Below are positions 43,139-52,440 of a stretch of DNA of 64,000 nucleotides, piece by piece. The notes under the pieces were generated by a model. The model was not told where the DNA came from, ran no database searches, and saw only the letters and a list, made by a program, of their open reading frames with translations. Each line of letters starts with the position of its first letter. Position 1 is the first letter of the stretch. Source of the DNA: Sulfurimonas sp. (GTDB taxonomy: Bacteria; Campylobacterota; Campylobacteria; Campylobacterales; Sulfurimonadaceae); the NCBI RefSeq assembly GCF_019429335.1, contig NZ_JAHYJB010000001.1, positions 1-64,000 of the forward strand, in the 5' to 3' direction. The translations under genes and the position numbers were made by a program.

Positions 43139-44023
43139 ATGATAAATAATGCTACAAAAGTAATAGCAATAGCCAACCAAAAAGGTGGCGTTGGCAAGAC
43201 AAAAACTACAGACATTATAGCTAGAGATTTGGCATCGAACGGCTACAGTGTTTTAGTTATAGATTGGGATCCGCAAAAAACTCTCACGGCTCAATTTGGC
43301 ATTAACTCCAATGATATAAAAAATACTCCACACGATAGCTCATCTGTTTTTTCAGATGGTATATTCCCTCAACCCAAAAGAGTAACAATACATGAAAGCG
43401 GAGATATTTTTTTAGATATGCTATTTGCTAGTTCTTCTTTAATGGAATACGCACAATCCGGAATGAGTGCCAGAGAAGTAAAACTCAGAAACTACATTAA
43501 AAAAATCTCAAAAGAAAAAATCTACGACTACATAATCTTAGATACACCCGGCTCTCTTGGAGTTCTATTTACAAACGCAATGCTAAGTGCAGATATAGTT
43601 GTGCTGCCTATACAAACTGCAAAAGCTGCAACTGATGCTACCGAACCATTCTTTAAAGAATTAATAGCACTCGAAGAACAATTTGAAAACAAATTAGAAA
43701 AAATTATTGCATTCGGAAATATGTATAACAAGGTTGCAACACACGACAAAGAGCAATTGGAAATTATTCAAAAGGATATACCACTTTATATAGAGAAACA
43801 AAAAAAACTTGGAAATTTTGAGGGTATGGAATTCCTTGTATCAAAAGAAATTCCAACTAGAACCGTAATTAAAGATGCAACAGGAAATGGAATTTATTTA
43901 AGGGAGTATATAAGGCTCTACTCAAACACAAAAAGCAATAAAGAACTTCTTGAAGCATATAATGAAATCTTTAATCTTATCACAGGTGTAAAATTTAATA
44001 ATCAAAAAATACGAGGGAAATAA
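43139..44023 (+). CDS. parA: ParA-family ATPase
   Basis: VIAIANQKGGVGKTKTTDIIARDLASNGYSVLVIDWDPQ; YIILDTPGSLGVL. Confidence 0.93.
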   Translation: MINNATKVIAIANQKGGVGKTKTTDIIARDLASNGYSVLVIDWDPQKTLTAQFGINSNDIKNTPHDSSSVFSDGIFPQPKRVTIHESGDIFLDMLFASSSLMEYAQSGMSAREVKLRNYIKKISKEKIYDYIILDTPGSLGVLFTNAMLSADIVVLPIQTAKAATDATEPFFKELIALEEQFENKLEKIIAFGNMYNKVATHDKEQLEIIQKDIPLYIEKQKKLGNFEGMEFLVSKEIPTRTVIKDATGNGIYLREYIRLYSNTKSNKELLEAYNEIFNLITGVKFNNQKIRGK

Positions 44024-44024
44024 A

Positions 44025-44942
44025 ATGAAAAAAAGACCACAACCGAAATCAGCTTTTCAGGAAGCAACAAACGAATTAGATTTAGTAAAAAACATGATTG
44101 AATCGCAAAATAATATTGCCGAAATTCCTTTGTCTTTAATTCTTTCTCCAAAGACACATGATAGAAAATGTTTTGATGAAAATGAAATTGTGGAACTCGC
44201 AAAGAGCATAAAAACATCTGGACTTTTACAACCAATCATTGTTAGAAAAATAGGAAATCAATTTGAGCGCCTCATTGGATTTAAAAGAGTAATGGCTACA
44301 AAACTAAATAATGAGACAACAATTAAAGCAATCGTTTTAAGCGGCATTACAGATGAACAAGCCTCACTTATTACAATTTCGGAAAACCTCTTTAGAAGTG
44401 ATCCTAATGCGTATGACCAAACACTTGCATTTCTTGACTATGCATCAATTGTTTTAAAAACACAAAGCTCTGAAGTAATTAAATTGTTAAATAAATTTAA
44501 AGCGGGTAAAGAAAAAAATGAAGCAGAGGAGCGAAATATTGAACTGCTAGAAAATATAGTTGCCAAAAATCTCTCCATTAACCTAAGAACCTTATCGGAT
44601 AAAATAAAAGTCTTGGGCATTAATCCATTATTGATAGAAGCAATACAAAAAAGAAAAATCACTTATCAAGAAGCGATTGCTATCAATAAACTTAACGATG
44701 ATATAAAAATTACAGCGCTACTCAAACAAATTGACGAAAAAGAATTAACCCTCAAAGAGATTAAAGATTTAGTTCTTGGGATGCAAGACGAGAAACCAAA
44801 AGAAGAGAATAGCAAAACATATTCAAAGTTCCTTTCAAAAAGTTTTCTAAAAAACCTCTCCAAGATACCGGGGAAAAAACTACAACGGATAGAAGAGTAC
44901 CTTAAAAAGATAGAAGAAGTGTTGTCTCAAAAAGAGATGTAA
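44025..44942 (+). CDS. parB: ParB-like partition protein
   Basis: IPLSLILSPKTHDRKCFDENEIVELAKSIKTSGLLQPIIVRKIGNQFERLIGFKRVMATKL. Confidence 0.9.
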   Translation: MKKRPQPKSAFQEATNELDLVKNMIESQNNIAEIPLSLILSPKTHDRKCFDENEIVELAKSIKTSGLLQPIIVRKIGNQFERLIGFKRVMATKLNNETTIKAIVLSGITDEQASLITISENLFRSDPNAYDQTLAFLDYASIVLKTQSSEVIKLLNKFKAGKEKNEAEERNIELLENIVAKNLSINLRTLSDKIKVLGINPLLIEAIQKRKITYQEAIAINKLNDDIKITALLKQIDEKELTLKEIKDLVLGMQDEKPKEENSKTYSKFLSKSFLKNLSKIPGKKLQRIEEYLKKIEEVLSQKEM

Positions 44943-44990
44943 TAAAAGAGTTCCGGAAAGAATATTTTAATCACGAGGAGGCATGATAGT

Positions 44991-45329
44991 ATGAAAAACT
45001 TAATAATTGAAAGAGAGGGGAGGCTTCCCTTATTTATTAGTAAACACATGGAAAAAAGATTAAAAGAACGCAAAGGACTAAACAGGAAGGCAATAAAGAG
45101 ATATGTTGTTCAAGCTATTGAGCTTGGGGAGACGATTCAAAAAAATATCGAAAGAGGAGCAATAAAAGCAGTTAATTTGTTTAAAGGTGACAGCATAATT
45201 TTTTATATAGAAAGAGAGACGATCTACATTGCAACCATATTAACGAGGAAGTCTATCGCAGAAGAGGTTACTTATGTAAAAGGTGCCAGAAGGAAAAGAG
45301 AGTTTAAATACATGAGGGGGAGTTTTTAA
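44991..45329 (+). CDS. Hypothetical protein, weakly DUF4258/RelE-like
   Basis: HMEKRLKERKGLNRKAIKRYVVQAIELGE...FKGDSIIFYIERETIYIATILTR. Confidence 0.45.
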   Translation: MKNLIIEREGRLPLFISKHMEKRLKERKGLNRKAIKRYVVQAIELGETIQKNIERGAIKAVNLFKGDSIIFYIERETIYIATILTRKSIAEEVTYVKGARRKREFKYMRGSF

Positions 45330-45742
45330 TGATTAAGAAAAACAAGATACTCTATTGGAGGGCGGTTCTATCATTTGTTTTTGCGATATTCGTAAATATT
45401 TTTTTAAATGAAGGCTTTAAATATGTACCATTATTGGCAATAATAGGTTTTTTGACATCTTATGTTTTATTTCAGCACAAGCATATAGAGCAGGCGGCAG
45501 ATTGCATGCTTGATAGTAAATTTGATAACATAATGGGTTTTTTTTATAAATGTCTAATTATTAACATCAGTATAAGTATATTTGCAACACTCATTGTTTT
45601 GGTGGTGTATTATAACAACAAACCGGAATATCCAATAGCAAATATTTTCTACAGCTTCTTCGCCTTTTTTTGGGTCTTGTTGTTTGTGGCGAAAAAACTA
45701 TCCATAAAAATACCATTTTGTGACAAGAAAGAAAAAAAATGA
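45329..45742 (+). CDS. Hypothetical membrane protein
   Basis: 137 aa, about four hydrophobic segments; overlaps the preceding stop. Confidence 0.6.
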   Translation: MIKKNKILYWRAVLSFVFAIFVNIFLNEGFKYVPLLAIIGFLTSYVLFQHKHIEQAADCMLDSKFDNIMGFFYKCLIINISISIFATLIVLVVYYNNKPEYPIANIFYSFFAFFWVLLFVAKKLSIKIPFCDKKEKK

Positions 45743-45787
45743 GTAGTACGGTTTTACTTATAAAAAACTTTAAAAAAAGTAGAAACA

Positions 45788-45967
45788 ATGGCAGCAAAAA
45801 GTAAATTGGAAAAATACAGATACGAGATACAAGACTTAATAGATAAAGGTGTATCAATTAGGTCAACATGGAAAATTATTAACTCTTACTTATCGGAAGA
45901 TGCAAAAATGAGCTATTCATCTTTTTATCATTTTGCAAAACAACATATTGAGCAAAGCAAGGATTAA
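45788..45967 (+). CDS. TraK-like small conjugation-associated protein
   Basis: 59 aa MAAKSKLEKYRYEIQDLIDKGVSIRSTWKIINSYLSEDAKMSYSSFYHFAKQHIEQSKD, missing from the ORF track because of length; directly precedes the TraD-like gene. Confidence 0.7.
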   Translation: MAAKSKLEKYRYEIQDLIDKGVSIRSTWKIINSYLSEDAKMSYSSFYHFAKQHIEQSKD

Positions 45968-45969
45968 CT

Positions 45970-47856
45970 ATGGCAAAAGAAAAAAAAACAGACTTTGAAA
46001 TTTTAATTGACTTAAAGTTGCAGATGAAATCTTTTCTAAAAAAAGAAGAGAATGTCCGTAGAAAAATTGATAAAACACCGGATGAAAAAGAGTTCAAAAG
46101 GCTTCAAAAAGAATTAGATCTGCATATTTCCGGATTTAATGCTTTAGAGACTGCCCTTGTCGCTGCTGAAAAAAAAATGATAAACCTAGACCGTGGTTTG
46201 TATAAAGGTATTGGCATTGATGTGAGAGATAAACAATATGCAAAAATGCCAATTTATTTAAAATTTGCAAACCTAAATAATCATGTTGGCTATACGGGAA
46301 CCACTAGGGTAGGTAAAACAAAGAATATGATAAGCGATGCGAAACAACTTATCCAAAAAGGGTGGGATGTAATTATTGTTGATCCAAAAGGAGGGGAGGG
46401 GCAGGAGATATTGACAGAAACAATTCAAGCATCTCTTGAATCAAACAGAGCAGAGGACTTTAAGTTTCTCTCTCCTGCATTTCCGGACGAATCCGAACTT
46501 GTAAATCTTATGTTTGGAATGGGAGACGATGAAGCCGCTTCTATGATTAAAACCTTTGCAGAATCTATTAGTGATGATAACTTCTTCACAGGTGTTGTTT
46601 ATGAAAACACACTTGCTGCGCTAAAGGCGTTGACATTTATTCAAGCGGCAACCGATCCTTTTGGAACATATACTCAAAAATTAGAACAAGAAGAGATTCA
46701 GAGATATATCAAACTCAAAAATTTCAAAAACTTTTCTCAAAATGTCACAATGGATAAATGGAATAGAACATCTAATCCTAACGAGCTTCATATTTCAACA
46801 TTAAAACCCAAAACTTTGAACGAAAATCAAATTTTAAAAAAAGAAGCGTCTGGAACTCTTTATAGCAACAGAAGCATGGTTACTTTTAAGACACTTAGTA
46901 ATTATACAACATACGACAGTCTTGAGAGATTGAAAACAACAATTTCTAAAACAATCGCAATACCACCGGTTGATAGATTAGGGCATGAGCTATATGCACA
47001 TATATCGCATCTTCGGGAAGAAGCCTTGAGCATACTGGATAAAGTTCTCTCTACGGATAAGGCAAATTTTTCAAAGATTGCAAAAACACATTCGGTATTG
47101 CTTTCGCAATTAGTATATGGCGATATCGGCAAGGTTTTCAGTGGAAGCGGAATAAATATAATTTCCAATAGACTTCTCTCTGAGGATAAAGGTTTGATTT
47201 GCGTAATGCAACCGTACCCAATGAGATTTAAGACAGTCTCAAACGTATCGGTAATGGCAATGCTAAAATCGATAGAATCAATGATGGGCTTAGTTGGAAG
47301 TTCAGGACGAGGAAATAAAAGAAGACTAGCCATTATGATAGATGAAGCAGGTGCAGTAATGTATAAAGGGATAGAGGATTTGTTCAATAAGGCAGGGGGA
47401 CTTGGTGTAACTCTTTTTATTTATACGCAGAGTTATGAAGACTACTCTTTGTCTCTTGGACCGACAAATGCGAATGTTATAATGGATAATGTTAATACTC
47501 CTATAACAATGAGAATGAATCATCCGGAGTCTTGTAAAAGAGCTGCTGAATCTCTTGGAACTATAAGAAAAAACCAGAGTATGTATATGTCAAATTCTAC
47601 AGGGGGCAGTAGATTTTCTGTTGGAAGTGAAGATGAGCCGATTGCACTGCCGGAAGATATCTCTGAACTTCCCGTAGGTACTGGATTTATGCGACACGAT
47701 GGTAATACCTATATTGTAGATTTTCCATACATGAAAGGATTAAGCAACTATCCAATAAAGATGCCGACACTTGAGAACGAAAGGGCAAGAAGAAGCATCG
47801 CTGAATACGAAAGTCATTTTTTACAAAATCTTCATGGGCTTTCAATTGATGGATGA
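45970..47856 (+). CDS. TraD/VirD4-like conjugative coupling ATPase
   Basis: GYTGTTRVGKTKNMISDAKQLIQKGWDVIIVDPKGGEGQ; LAIMIDEAGAVMYKGIEDLFNKAGGLGVTLFIYTQSYEDY. Confidence 0.85.
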   Translation: MAKEKKTDFEILIDLKLQMKSFLKKEENVRRKIDKTPDEKEFKRLQKELDLHISGFNALETALVAAEKKMINLDRGLYKGIGIDVRDKQYAKMPIYLKFANLNNHVGYTGTTRVGKTKNMISDAKQLIQKGWDVIIVDPKGGEGQEILTETIQASLESNRAEDFKFLSPAFPDESELVNLMFGMGDDEAASMIKTFAESISDDNFFTGVVYENTLAALKALTFIQAATDPFGTYTQKLEQEEIQRYIKLKNFKNFSQNVTMDKWNRTSNPNELHISTLKPKTLNENQILKKEASGTLYSNRSMVTFKTLSNYTTYDSLERLKTTISKTIAIPPVDRLGHELYAHISHLREEALSILDKVLSTDKANFSKIAKTHSVLLSQLVYGDIGKVFSGSGINIISNRLLSEDKGLICVMQPYPMRFKTVSNVSVMAMLKSIESMMGLVGSSGRGNKRRLAIMIDEAGAVMYKGIEDLFNKAGGLGVTLFIYTQSYEDYSLSLGPTNANVIMDNVNTPITMRMNHPESCKRAAESLGTIRKNQSMYMSNSTGGSRFSVGSEDEPIALPEDISELPVGTGFMRHDGNTYIVDFPYMKGLSNYPIKMPTLENERARRSIAEYESHFLQNLHGLSIDG

Positions 47857-48607
47857 AGAACCGCTCTATAATAAAAAAATTGAAGAGATTGTAAGTGAAA
47901 TACAAGCTCAACATGGATTAGAAAAAAATGATGCCCATAAAATTATAAATGATTCTATAGCAGCGGCGTATCAATCAGGCTATCCCATTGTTCTTGAAGA
48001 AGACGGAATATATGCTGTTTATGATGATAAAAAAGAGGCAGATAAATTAAAATTTGTAAAACTAAAATATTCTAAGCAAAAAAGCAAAGCAATAGTTCAA
48101 GATATTCAAACGAGAGCAAATAGAGTTTTTTTAAATATGCAAAGAGATAAGATAGTGGAATTTCTCAAGACTAAAAAAAACTATCTCCATGCATCTTACC
48201 TGTACACAGATAGTCAAAATAAGATTTATAATCTCTTCTATGACAAAAATTTTAAATATCAGGTCCAGAGGGTTAAAGCAAAAACCCCAAAGGACGATAA
48301 AGTTAAAAAGAGAGTATATATAGATTTTACGACGGCAATTTATCATAAAGAAACTTTATTTTTCAGTGAACTCAAAGAGATTCGAACATTAAGAAACCTC
48401 AAAGAGATGACAAAAGATTTAAGTCGTGAAATATATGAAAAAATAGGGAAAAAAATTTGGATTGAAGTATTGGCAGTAAATATCTTGAAAAATGAGGCTT
48501 ATCTTCATTTGCCATACAAAACTATAGGCGAAATTGTGGAATATATCAAAAAAAGATTTGAAGAAATATTTGGGGTAAAAATTATTTTCATCAAAAAGAA
48601 AAGATGA
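47849..48607 (+). CDS. Hypothetical protein coupled to the TraD-like gene
   Basis: ATG 47849 (MDEEPLYNKKIEEIVSEIQ) overlaps the upstream stop; provided ORF starts earlier at 47771. Confidence 0.6.
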   Translation: MDEEPLYNKKIEEIVSEIQAQHGLEKNDAHKIINDSIAAAYQSGYPIVLEEDGIYAVYDDKKEADKLKFVKLKYSKQKSKAIVQDIQTRANRVFLNMQRDKIVEFLKTKKNYLHASYLYTDSQNKIYNLFYDKNFKYQVQRVKAKTPKDDKVKKRVYIDFTTAIYHKETLFFSELKEIRTLRNLKEMTKDLSREIYEKIGKKIWIEVLAVNILKNEAYLHLPYKTIGEIVEYIKKRFEEIFGVKIIFIKKKR

Positions 48608-48717
48608 AATGGAATTTAGGTAGAGCATCATCATTGAGTTTGAAAGTAGAAAATGGATATAATAATTTACTTAAAAATGGAATAGCATATGACTTGGCAA
48701 GAAAAAATAGAAGATAA
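48604..48717 (+). CDS. Possible 37-aa protein
   Basis: MKWNLGRASSLSLKVENGYNNLLKNGIAYDLARKNRR, ATG overlaps upstream stop. Confidence 0.35.
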   Translation: MKWNLGRASSLSLKVENGYNNLLKNGIAYDLARKNRR

Positions 48718-48852
48718 ATTACAAAATCGAAAAAATAAAGTTGTATGAGCCACTTGCAGATTCCCACAAACAACCAATAATTTAAGCTAATTTAAATTTT
48801 AAAAAGCCTTTTGAAATCTTTAATAAGCATGTTATAAAATTGCCAACAAATG

Positions 48853-48880
48853 ATGATAAAACCCCAGCTTGGGATTTTAT
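48853..48880. other. Strong hairpin in the long non-coding region
   Basis: GATAAAAcCCCA gct TGGGaTTTTATC. Confidence 0.6.
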
Positions 48881-49628
48881 CAAAACCTAGCGTAAAACCA
48901 CCTCTTTTAAGGGGTGGAGTATCAATGGACGCAACCAATTTTATTTTAAATTAAGCATTAAGTAGATAAAGTTTGATAATTTATTTTATATTATTAAAAA
49001 CTAATCTCCCAAAACAAAAGCTTCTTTTGCCTTTGTATTGCATCCCATTGCGGAGTTTGGTTTCAAGAGACTATGTGTATCGCACATTACTCGACCAAAG
49101 GTCAACCCCGTTTGGATGAAACGAAGGACTGTTGACATTAACGGTTAACACTCGGCCGTTATAAAACTTCCCTAATTGCGGGGAAACCTTAAGAGATTTT
49201 TTAGCTACTAACTATCCATGGTAACATAGGGTAGGGCGAACGGTAATGCGTTAGTAGCTATTAAGGTGGGGAACATCAGTGGATACGATAAGACATAAGT
49301 GCTTTTTGTACCATTGTTTCTTCCCCACCTTAGTAGCTACTTTAATCGGCATAGTAAAAAGGCTAAAAAGTACAGCAGTTGTTTAAACTGCTATAAGACA
49401 ATCCGCAGCGAGCTATCTTCATAATCATTTTATTAAAAAATTGCCCTCTTATATAGCAATTTCTTTCATTCTTTGAATTTCAACATAATTACTTTATTGA
49501 AGATAGCCGTTCAGAGACTATCGAAAAGCAACAGAAATGTTGAACCTAGTAGAGTAAGTCACAAGCCCTTATTTAAACTTTTTTACATTATTGATTCCTA
49601 GGAAAATAAAAATACTAAGGAAAATAAA

Positions 49629-50528
49629 ATGGCAGAAGAAAACACTGAAACAACATTAACACTAGAGCAAACCGAACAAAGAAGAGAAAAAAATCGTGTA
49701 AAAAGAGCTAGACAAAGAGCTAGAAAATTGCAAGAAACTCTTCATGATAAGCCTCTGAAAGAAAATCCAGAGCCGGTGAAAGCACCTCAGAAAAAACCGC
49801 AAGAACGAAGAGCGAGACTCTCTAACGAAGAGTATGCGAAACAGCAATTGGAATTCAAATCAAAAAGAATCGAAATGAATCCAAAAGACGCAGTCGTTTC
49901 AATCGCCGAAGCAACTGAAGCAAAAACATTGGCATACAATGTTAGCGAAGTCAACACAATCGCAGAATATGTTCGTAGCAACTTGGGTTCAAGAGTTCCA
50001 ATGGATCTTGGAATTTTATTAATAAATACATTCCAAGAAGGTGTCGCAAAAACAATCGAAGACTATATTAAGTTGGCAAACTCACAAGGAATCGGTTCAA
50101 GAAGAGCATTGGCTCTTTATAAAGAGGTGCAAACGAAAGAGAAAAACAGAGCTGTAGCCCAAGAGCTCTTTAGAGAGAAGACAATTGAAAGTGAAACTCC
50201 GGAAGAGACTAAAGAGCGCGAAGCACAAGAGAAAGCCTTGGAAAAAGCTACGGCGGAGCTAGCAAAAGCTACGGCGGAGCTAGCAAAAGCTAAAGAAGCG
50301 CTAGTAAAAGCAGAAGAGCTAGAAGCAGAAGCTGAAAAAGTTTTGGATGCAGGTTTTGAAAAGAGGCACGCTGATCAAAAAGAGAGAGAAAAAGCAGAAG
50401 CTGCTAAAGCTAGAGAAGCTGCAAAAGCTGCCGCTGAAGAAGTAAAGATTGAAAAAGCTAAAGCTAGAGAAGCTGCAAAAGCTGCCGCTGAAGAAGTAAA
50501 GATTGAAAAAGCGGACGCTGCCGTGTAA
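49629..50528 (+). CDS. Lys/Glu/Ala-rich coiled-coil protein inside the group I-like RNA
   Basis: 299 aa starting MAEENTETTLTLEQTEQRREKNRVKRARQRARKLQ; no LAGLIDADG, GIY-YIG or HNH motif seen; C-terminal tandem duplications. Confidence 0.7.
   Translation: MAEENTETTLTLEQTEQRREKNRVKRARQRARKLQETLHDKPLKENPEPVKAPQKKPQERRARLSNEEYAKQQLEFKSKRIEMNPKDAVVSIAEATEAKTLAYNVSEVNTIAEYVRSNLGSRVPMDLGILLINTFQEGVAKTIEDYIKLANSQGIGSRRALALYKEVQTKEKNRAVAQELFREKTIESETPEETKEREAQEKALEKATAELAKATAELAKAKEALVKAEELEAEAEKVLDAGFEKRHADQKEREKAEAAKAREAAKAAAEEVKIEKAKAREAAKAAAEEVKIEKADAAV
50405..50512 (+). repeat. Two perfect 54-bp tandem repeats within the CDS
   Basis: taaagctagagaagctgcaaaagctgccgctgaagaagtaaagattgaaaaagc x2 (KAREAAKAAAEEVKIEKA). 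Confidence 0.95.
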
Positions 50529-50970
50529 GTAAAATTACGAATACAGCTTAAAAGAAGTTGAATCAATGTGTAGAAATAAATTTAAATAAAAAGTGATTGA
50601 AACGGGAAGCTTTATGTATAACGATAAAAAATCTATGGAATCTAGTGCTCTTTTGGATTTTTGTCGTTAGCATATAATATTATGAAGTGTAAATACATTT
50701 TACTAATATTGTAACATATTGAAAATATAGTCCGCTCCATATAGCGATGTATGGCAGTTTTTATAGGAGATATCTATTATTGCATAGCTATTTTCTATAA
50801 AAACGGTTAATTCTTTGGCAGGAACTAATGAACACAAAGGAATAAAAAGATTTTTTTCATGAAAAATATTGCATCAAAATCAATTTAGCTATTTAGCGGT
50901 TGCGCAGTATTCTTTCTTGCAACTATTTAGTTGTAAAAAGTGAAAAAATGATTTTGTTACAAAAAAAACC

Positions 50971-51025
50971 TAAATTTTTAAGAAAAAAATGAATTCGCAA
51001 GGATTCTCTTAAAAATTCAGGCAAA
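50971..51025. other. Long imperfect hairpin
   Basis: CCTAAATTTTTAAGA ... TCTTAAAAATTCAGG (one mismatch) enclosing GAAT..ATTC. Confidence 0.6.
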
Positions 51026-51120
51026 TTGTTTTGAAATATTGAATGTAAAATAAAGCATTAATTACTTAATTGATAGTGTTTTTACTGAATATACCAATAA
51101 ACAATTTGAATATAAACTCC

Positions 51121-51349
51121 CATAAGGAGATAAGAACTATTTTTTATTTCCTTACAAAGGGAGTATTATGCCTAGTCTCTTGTCTTTTTATGGGAATCTA
51201 TATTCCAATAAAAAATTTAATCTCTCAATCTATCTAACAATCAACACTTCTTTAATATCACTTTGAGTACAGCTTCGGGCTTACCTTGAAAGGCATCGTG
51301 ATTTGAATTGTTGTTTTGATTTAGAGGGGAGATTTACAAGGAGGCTATT
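51121..51349 (+). promoter_or_regulatory. Structured 5' leader, copy 1 (SSB-tail gene)
   Basis: CCCATAA/TTATGGG outer stem, GGAATCTATATTCC hairpin, ATCAC/GTGAT stem enclosing GTACAGCTTCGGGCTTACCTTGAAAGG. Confidence 0.6.
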
Positions 51350-51880
51350 ATGGCAACTCAAACAAAAAGAAGTTACGGAAAAGAGCGCACATTCGGGGAT
51401 ATTATTTATAATCCTAAAACAAAGAGCGTTTTTTGTTCAATCAACTTAGGTTTCTTCGGAAAAACTACCGTTACTCTTGTTAAACGTCAAGATGATGGTG
51501 CTTATGATTTAATGAAAGCTTATACGGATCATAATGGTCAAGAGCAAGTAGTTTGTATAGGTAAAACTTTTCCTTCTAAACGAAAAGATGGTTCTGTCGT
51601 AGATGGTTTAACTCAAGGCACTCTTGGGCTTTTAAAACGCTACGATAGTGAAAAGAAAAAAGAGCTCACTGACTCTTCTGATGCTTTGTTTATCACAACT
51701 CACAAGTTGAAAGAAAACAAGCCTCTTGGCGATAGTGGTCTTGTTAAGGTAGGGTATATCTCTGGTCGTTTCGGTATCGAAGATGATATTACATCAAATA
51801 ATAGTGCTTCTTCGCAAGAAGAAAACTATCAAAACGATGAGCCGCAATATGATGACGATGGAGATGAAGTTCCTTTCTGA
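51350..51880 (+). CDS. Hypothetical protein with SSB-like acidic C-terminal tail
   Basis: C-terminus NDEPQYDDDGDEVPF resembles the SSB tip (DDDIPF); adjacent to recT. Body not recognised. Confidence 0.6.
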   Translation: MATQTKRSYGKERTFGDIIYNPKTKSVFCSINLGFFGKTTVTLVKRQDDGAYDLMKAYTDHNGQEQVVCIGKTFPSKRKDGSVVDGLTQGTLGLLKRYDSEKKKELTDSSDALFITTHKLKENKPLGDSGLVKVGYISGRFGIEDDITSNNSASSQEENYQNDEPQYDDDGDEVPF

Positions 51881-51888
51881 TCGTTAGC

Positions 51889-51966
51889 TTAACTCCTAGT
51901 GGAGTTTTCACGTTTAGACGTGGGATTCCGCAAGGAACTCCTATGTCTTATTTGGCCTGGGAGGAC
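51889..51966 (+). repeat. 78-bp leader repeat, copy A
   Basis: ttaactcctagtggagttttcacgtttagacgtgggattccgcaaggaactcctatgtcttatttggcctgggaggac, identical to 56585-56662. Confidence 0.95.
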
Positions 51967-51972
51967 AAAATA

Positions 51973-52260
51973 ATGGAAACAGTTCTAGCTATTGCTGTAA
52001 GCATATTTTTTTCTATTGCCTTTTTTATAATCTATGAGCTATTCAAACAACTTGGTGTCTTTTTATGGATATATACTCACCCACAATATGATAAATTTAT
52101 CAGAATTTTAGGGGCTACCATCGAAGGAGTTTCTATAAGTATTGTTGGCGCAGCTGTATATCAATGGTTTTTAGACGACAAGGTTGTAATTTATGCCCTT
52201 TGTTGTGGTATAATTTGGATAATGATAGGTGTTATATTAAAAGACTACAATAGAAAATAA
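51973..52260 (+). CDS. Small multi-TM membrane protein (cassette 1)
   Basis: METVLAIAVSIFFSIAFFIIYELFKQLG...; provided ORF begins in the leader at 51943. Confidence 0.6.
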   Translation: METVLAIAVSIFFSIAFFIIYELFKQLGVFLWIYTHPQYDKFIRILGATIEGVSISIVGAAVYQWFLDDKVVIYALCCGIIWIMIGVILKDYNRK

Positions 52261-52270
52261 AGGATAAGAA

Positions 52271-52369
52271 ATGGAAAGTCTAGGTGAAATTGCTTTTGGA
52301 ATATTTACGATTTTTATGCTTATTGTAGCTTTAAAATTAACAACCCAAAAACATAAACATTCCGCATAA
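52271..52369 (+). CDS. 32-aa single-TM microprotein (cassette 1)
   Basis: MESLGEIAFGIFTIFMLIVALKLTTQKHKHSA. Confidence 0.5.
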   Translation: MESLGEIAFGIFTIFMLIVALKLTTQKHKHSA

Positions 52370-52440
52370 GCGGTCTATACAGGCAAAGTATTTTAACCTA
52401 GAGTTAAGAGCTTTGTTTTTTCAACTTACTATAAATTACA

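Larger units (their letters stand above)
49060..50790 (+). ncRNA. Group I intron-like ribozyme core
   Basis: P AATTGCGGGGAAACC (49174-49188), Q ACAATCCGCAGC (49398-49409), R GTTCAGAGACTAT (49509-49521), S GAAAATATAGTCC (50721-50733). Pairings: P4 TGCGG/CCGCA, P6 GCTATCTTC/GAAGATAGC, P7 GACTAT/ATAGTC, candidate P3 CTTCCC (49167-49172)/GGGAAG (50604-50609), candidate P8 50618-50633/50656-50670. Outer boundaries approximate. Confidence 0.78.

Noticed and set aside
44991-45742. 44991/45329 pair as a toxin-antitoxin module
   Set aside because: Only weak RelE/DUF4258 resemblance and the partner is a membrane protein, not a typical antitoxin.
48780-49060. Hammerhead-type ribozyme in the hairpin-rich region before the group I core
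   Set aside because: I could not find the CUGAUGA...GAAA core.
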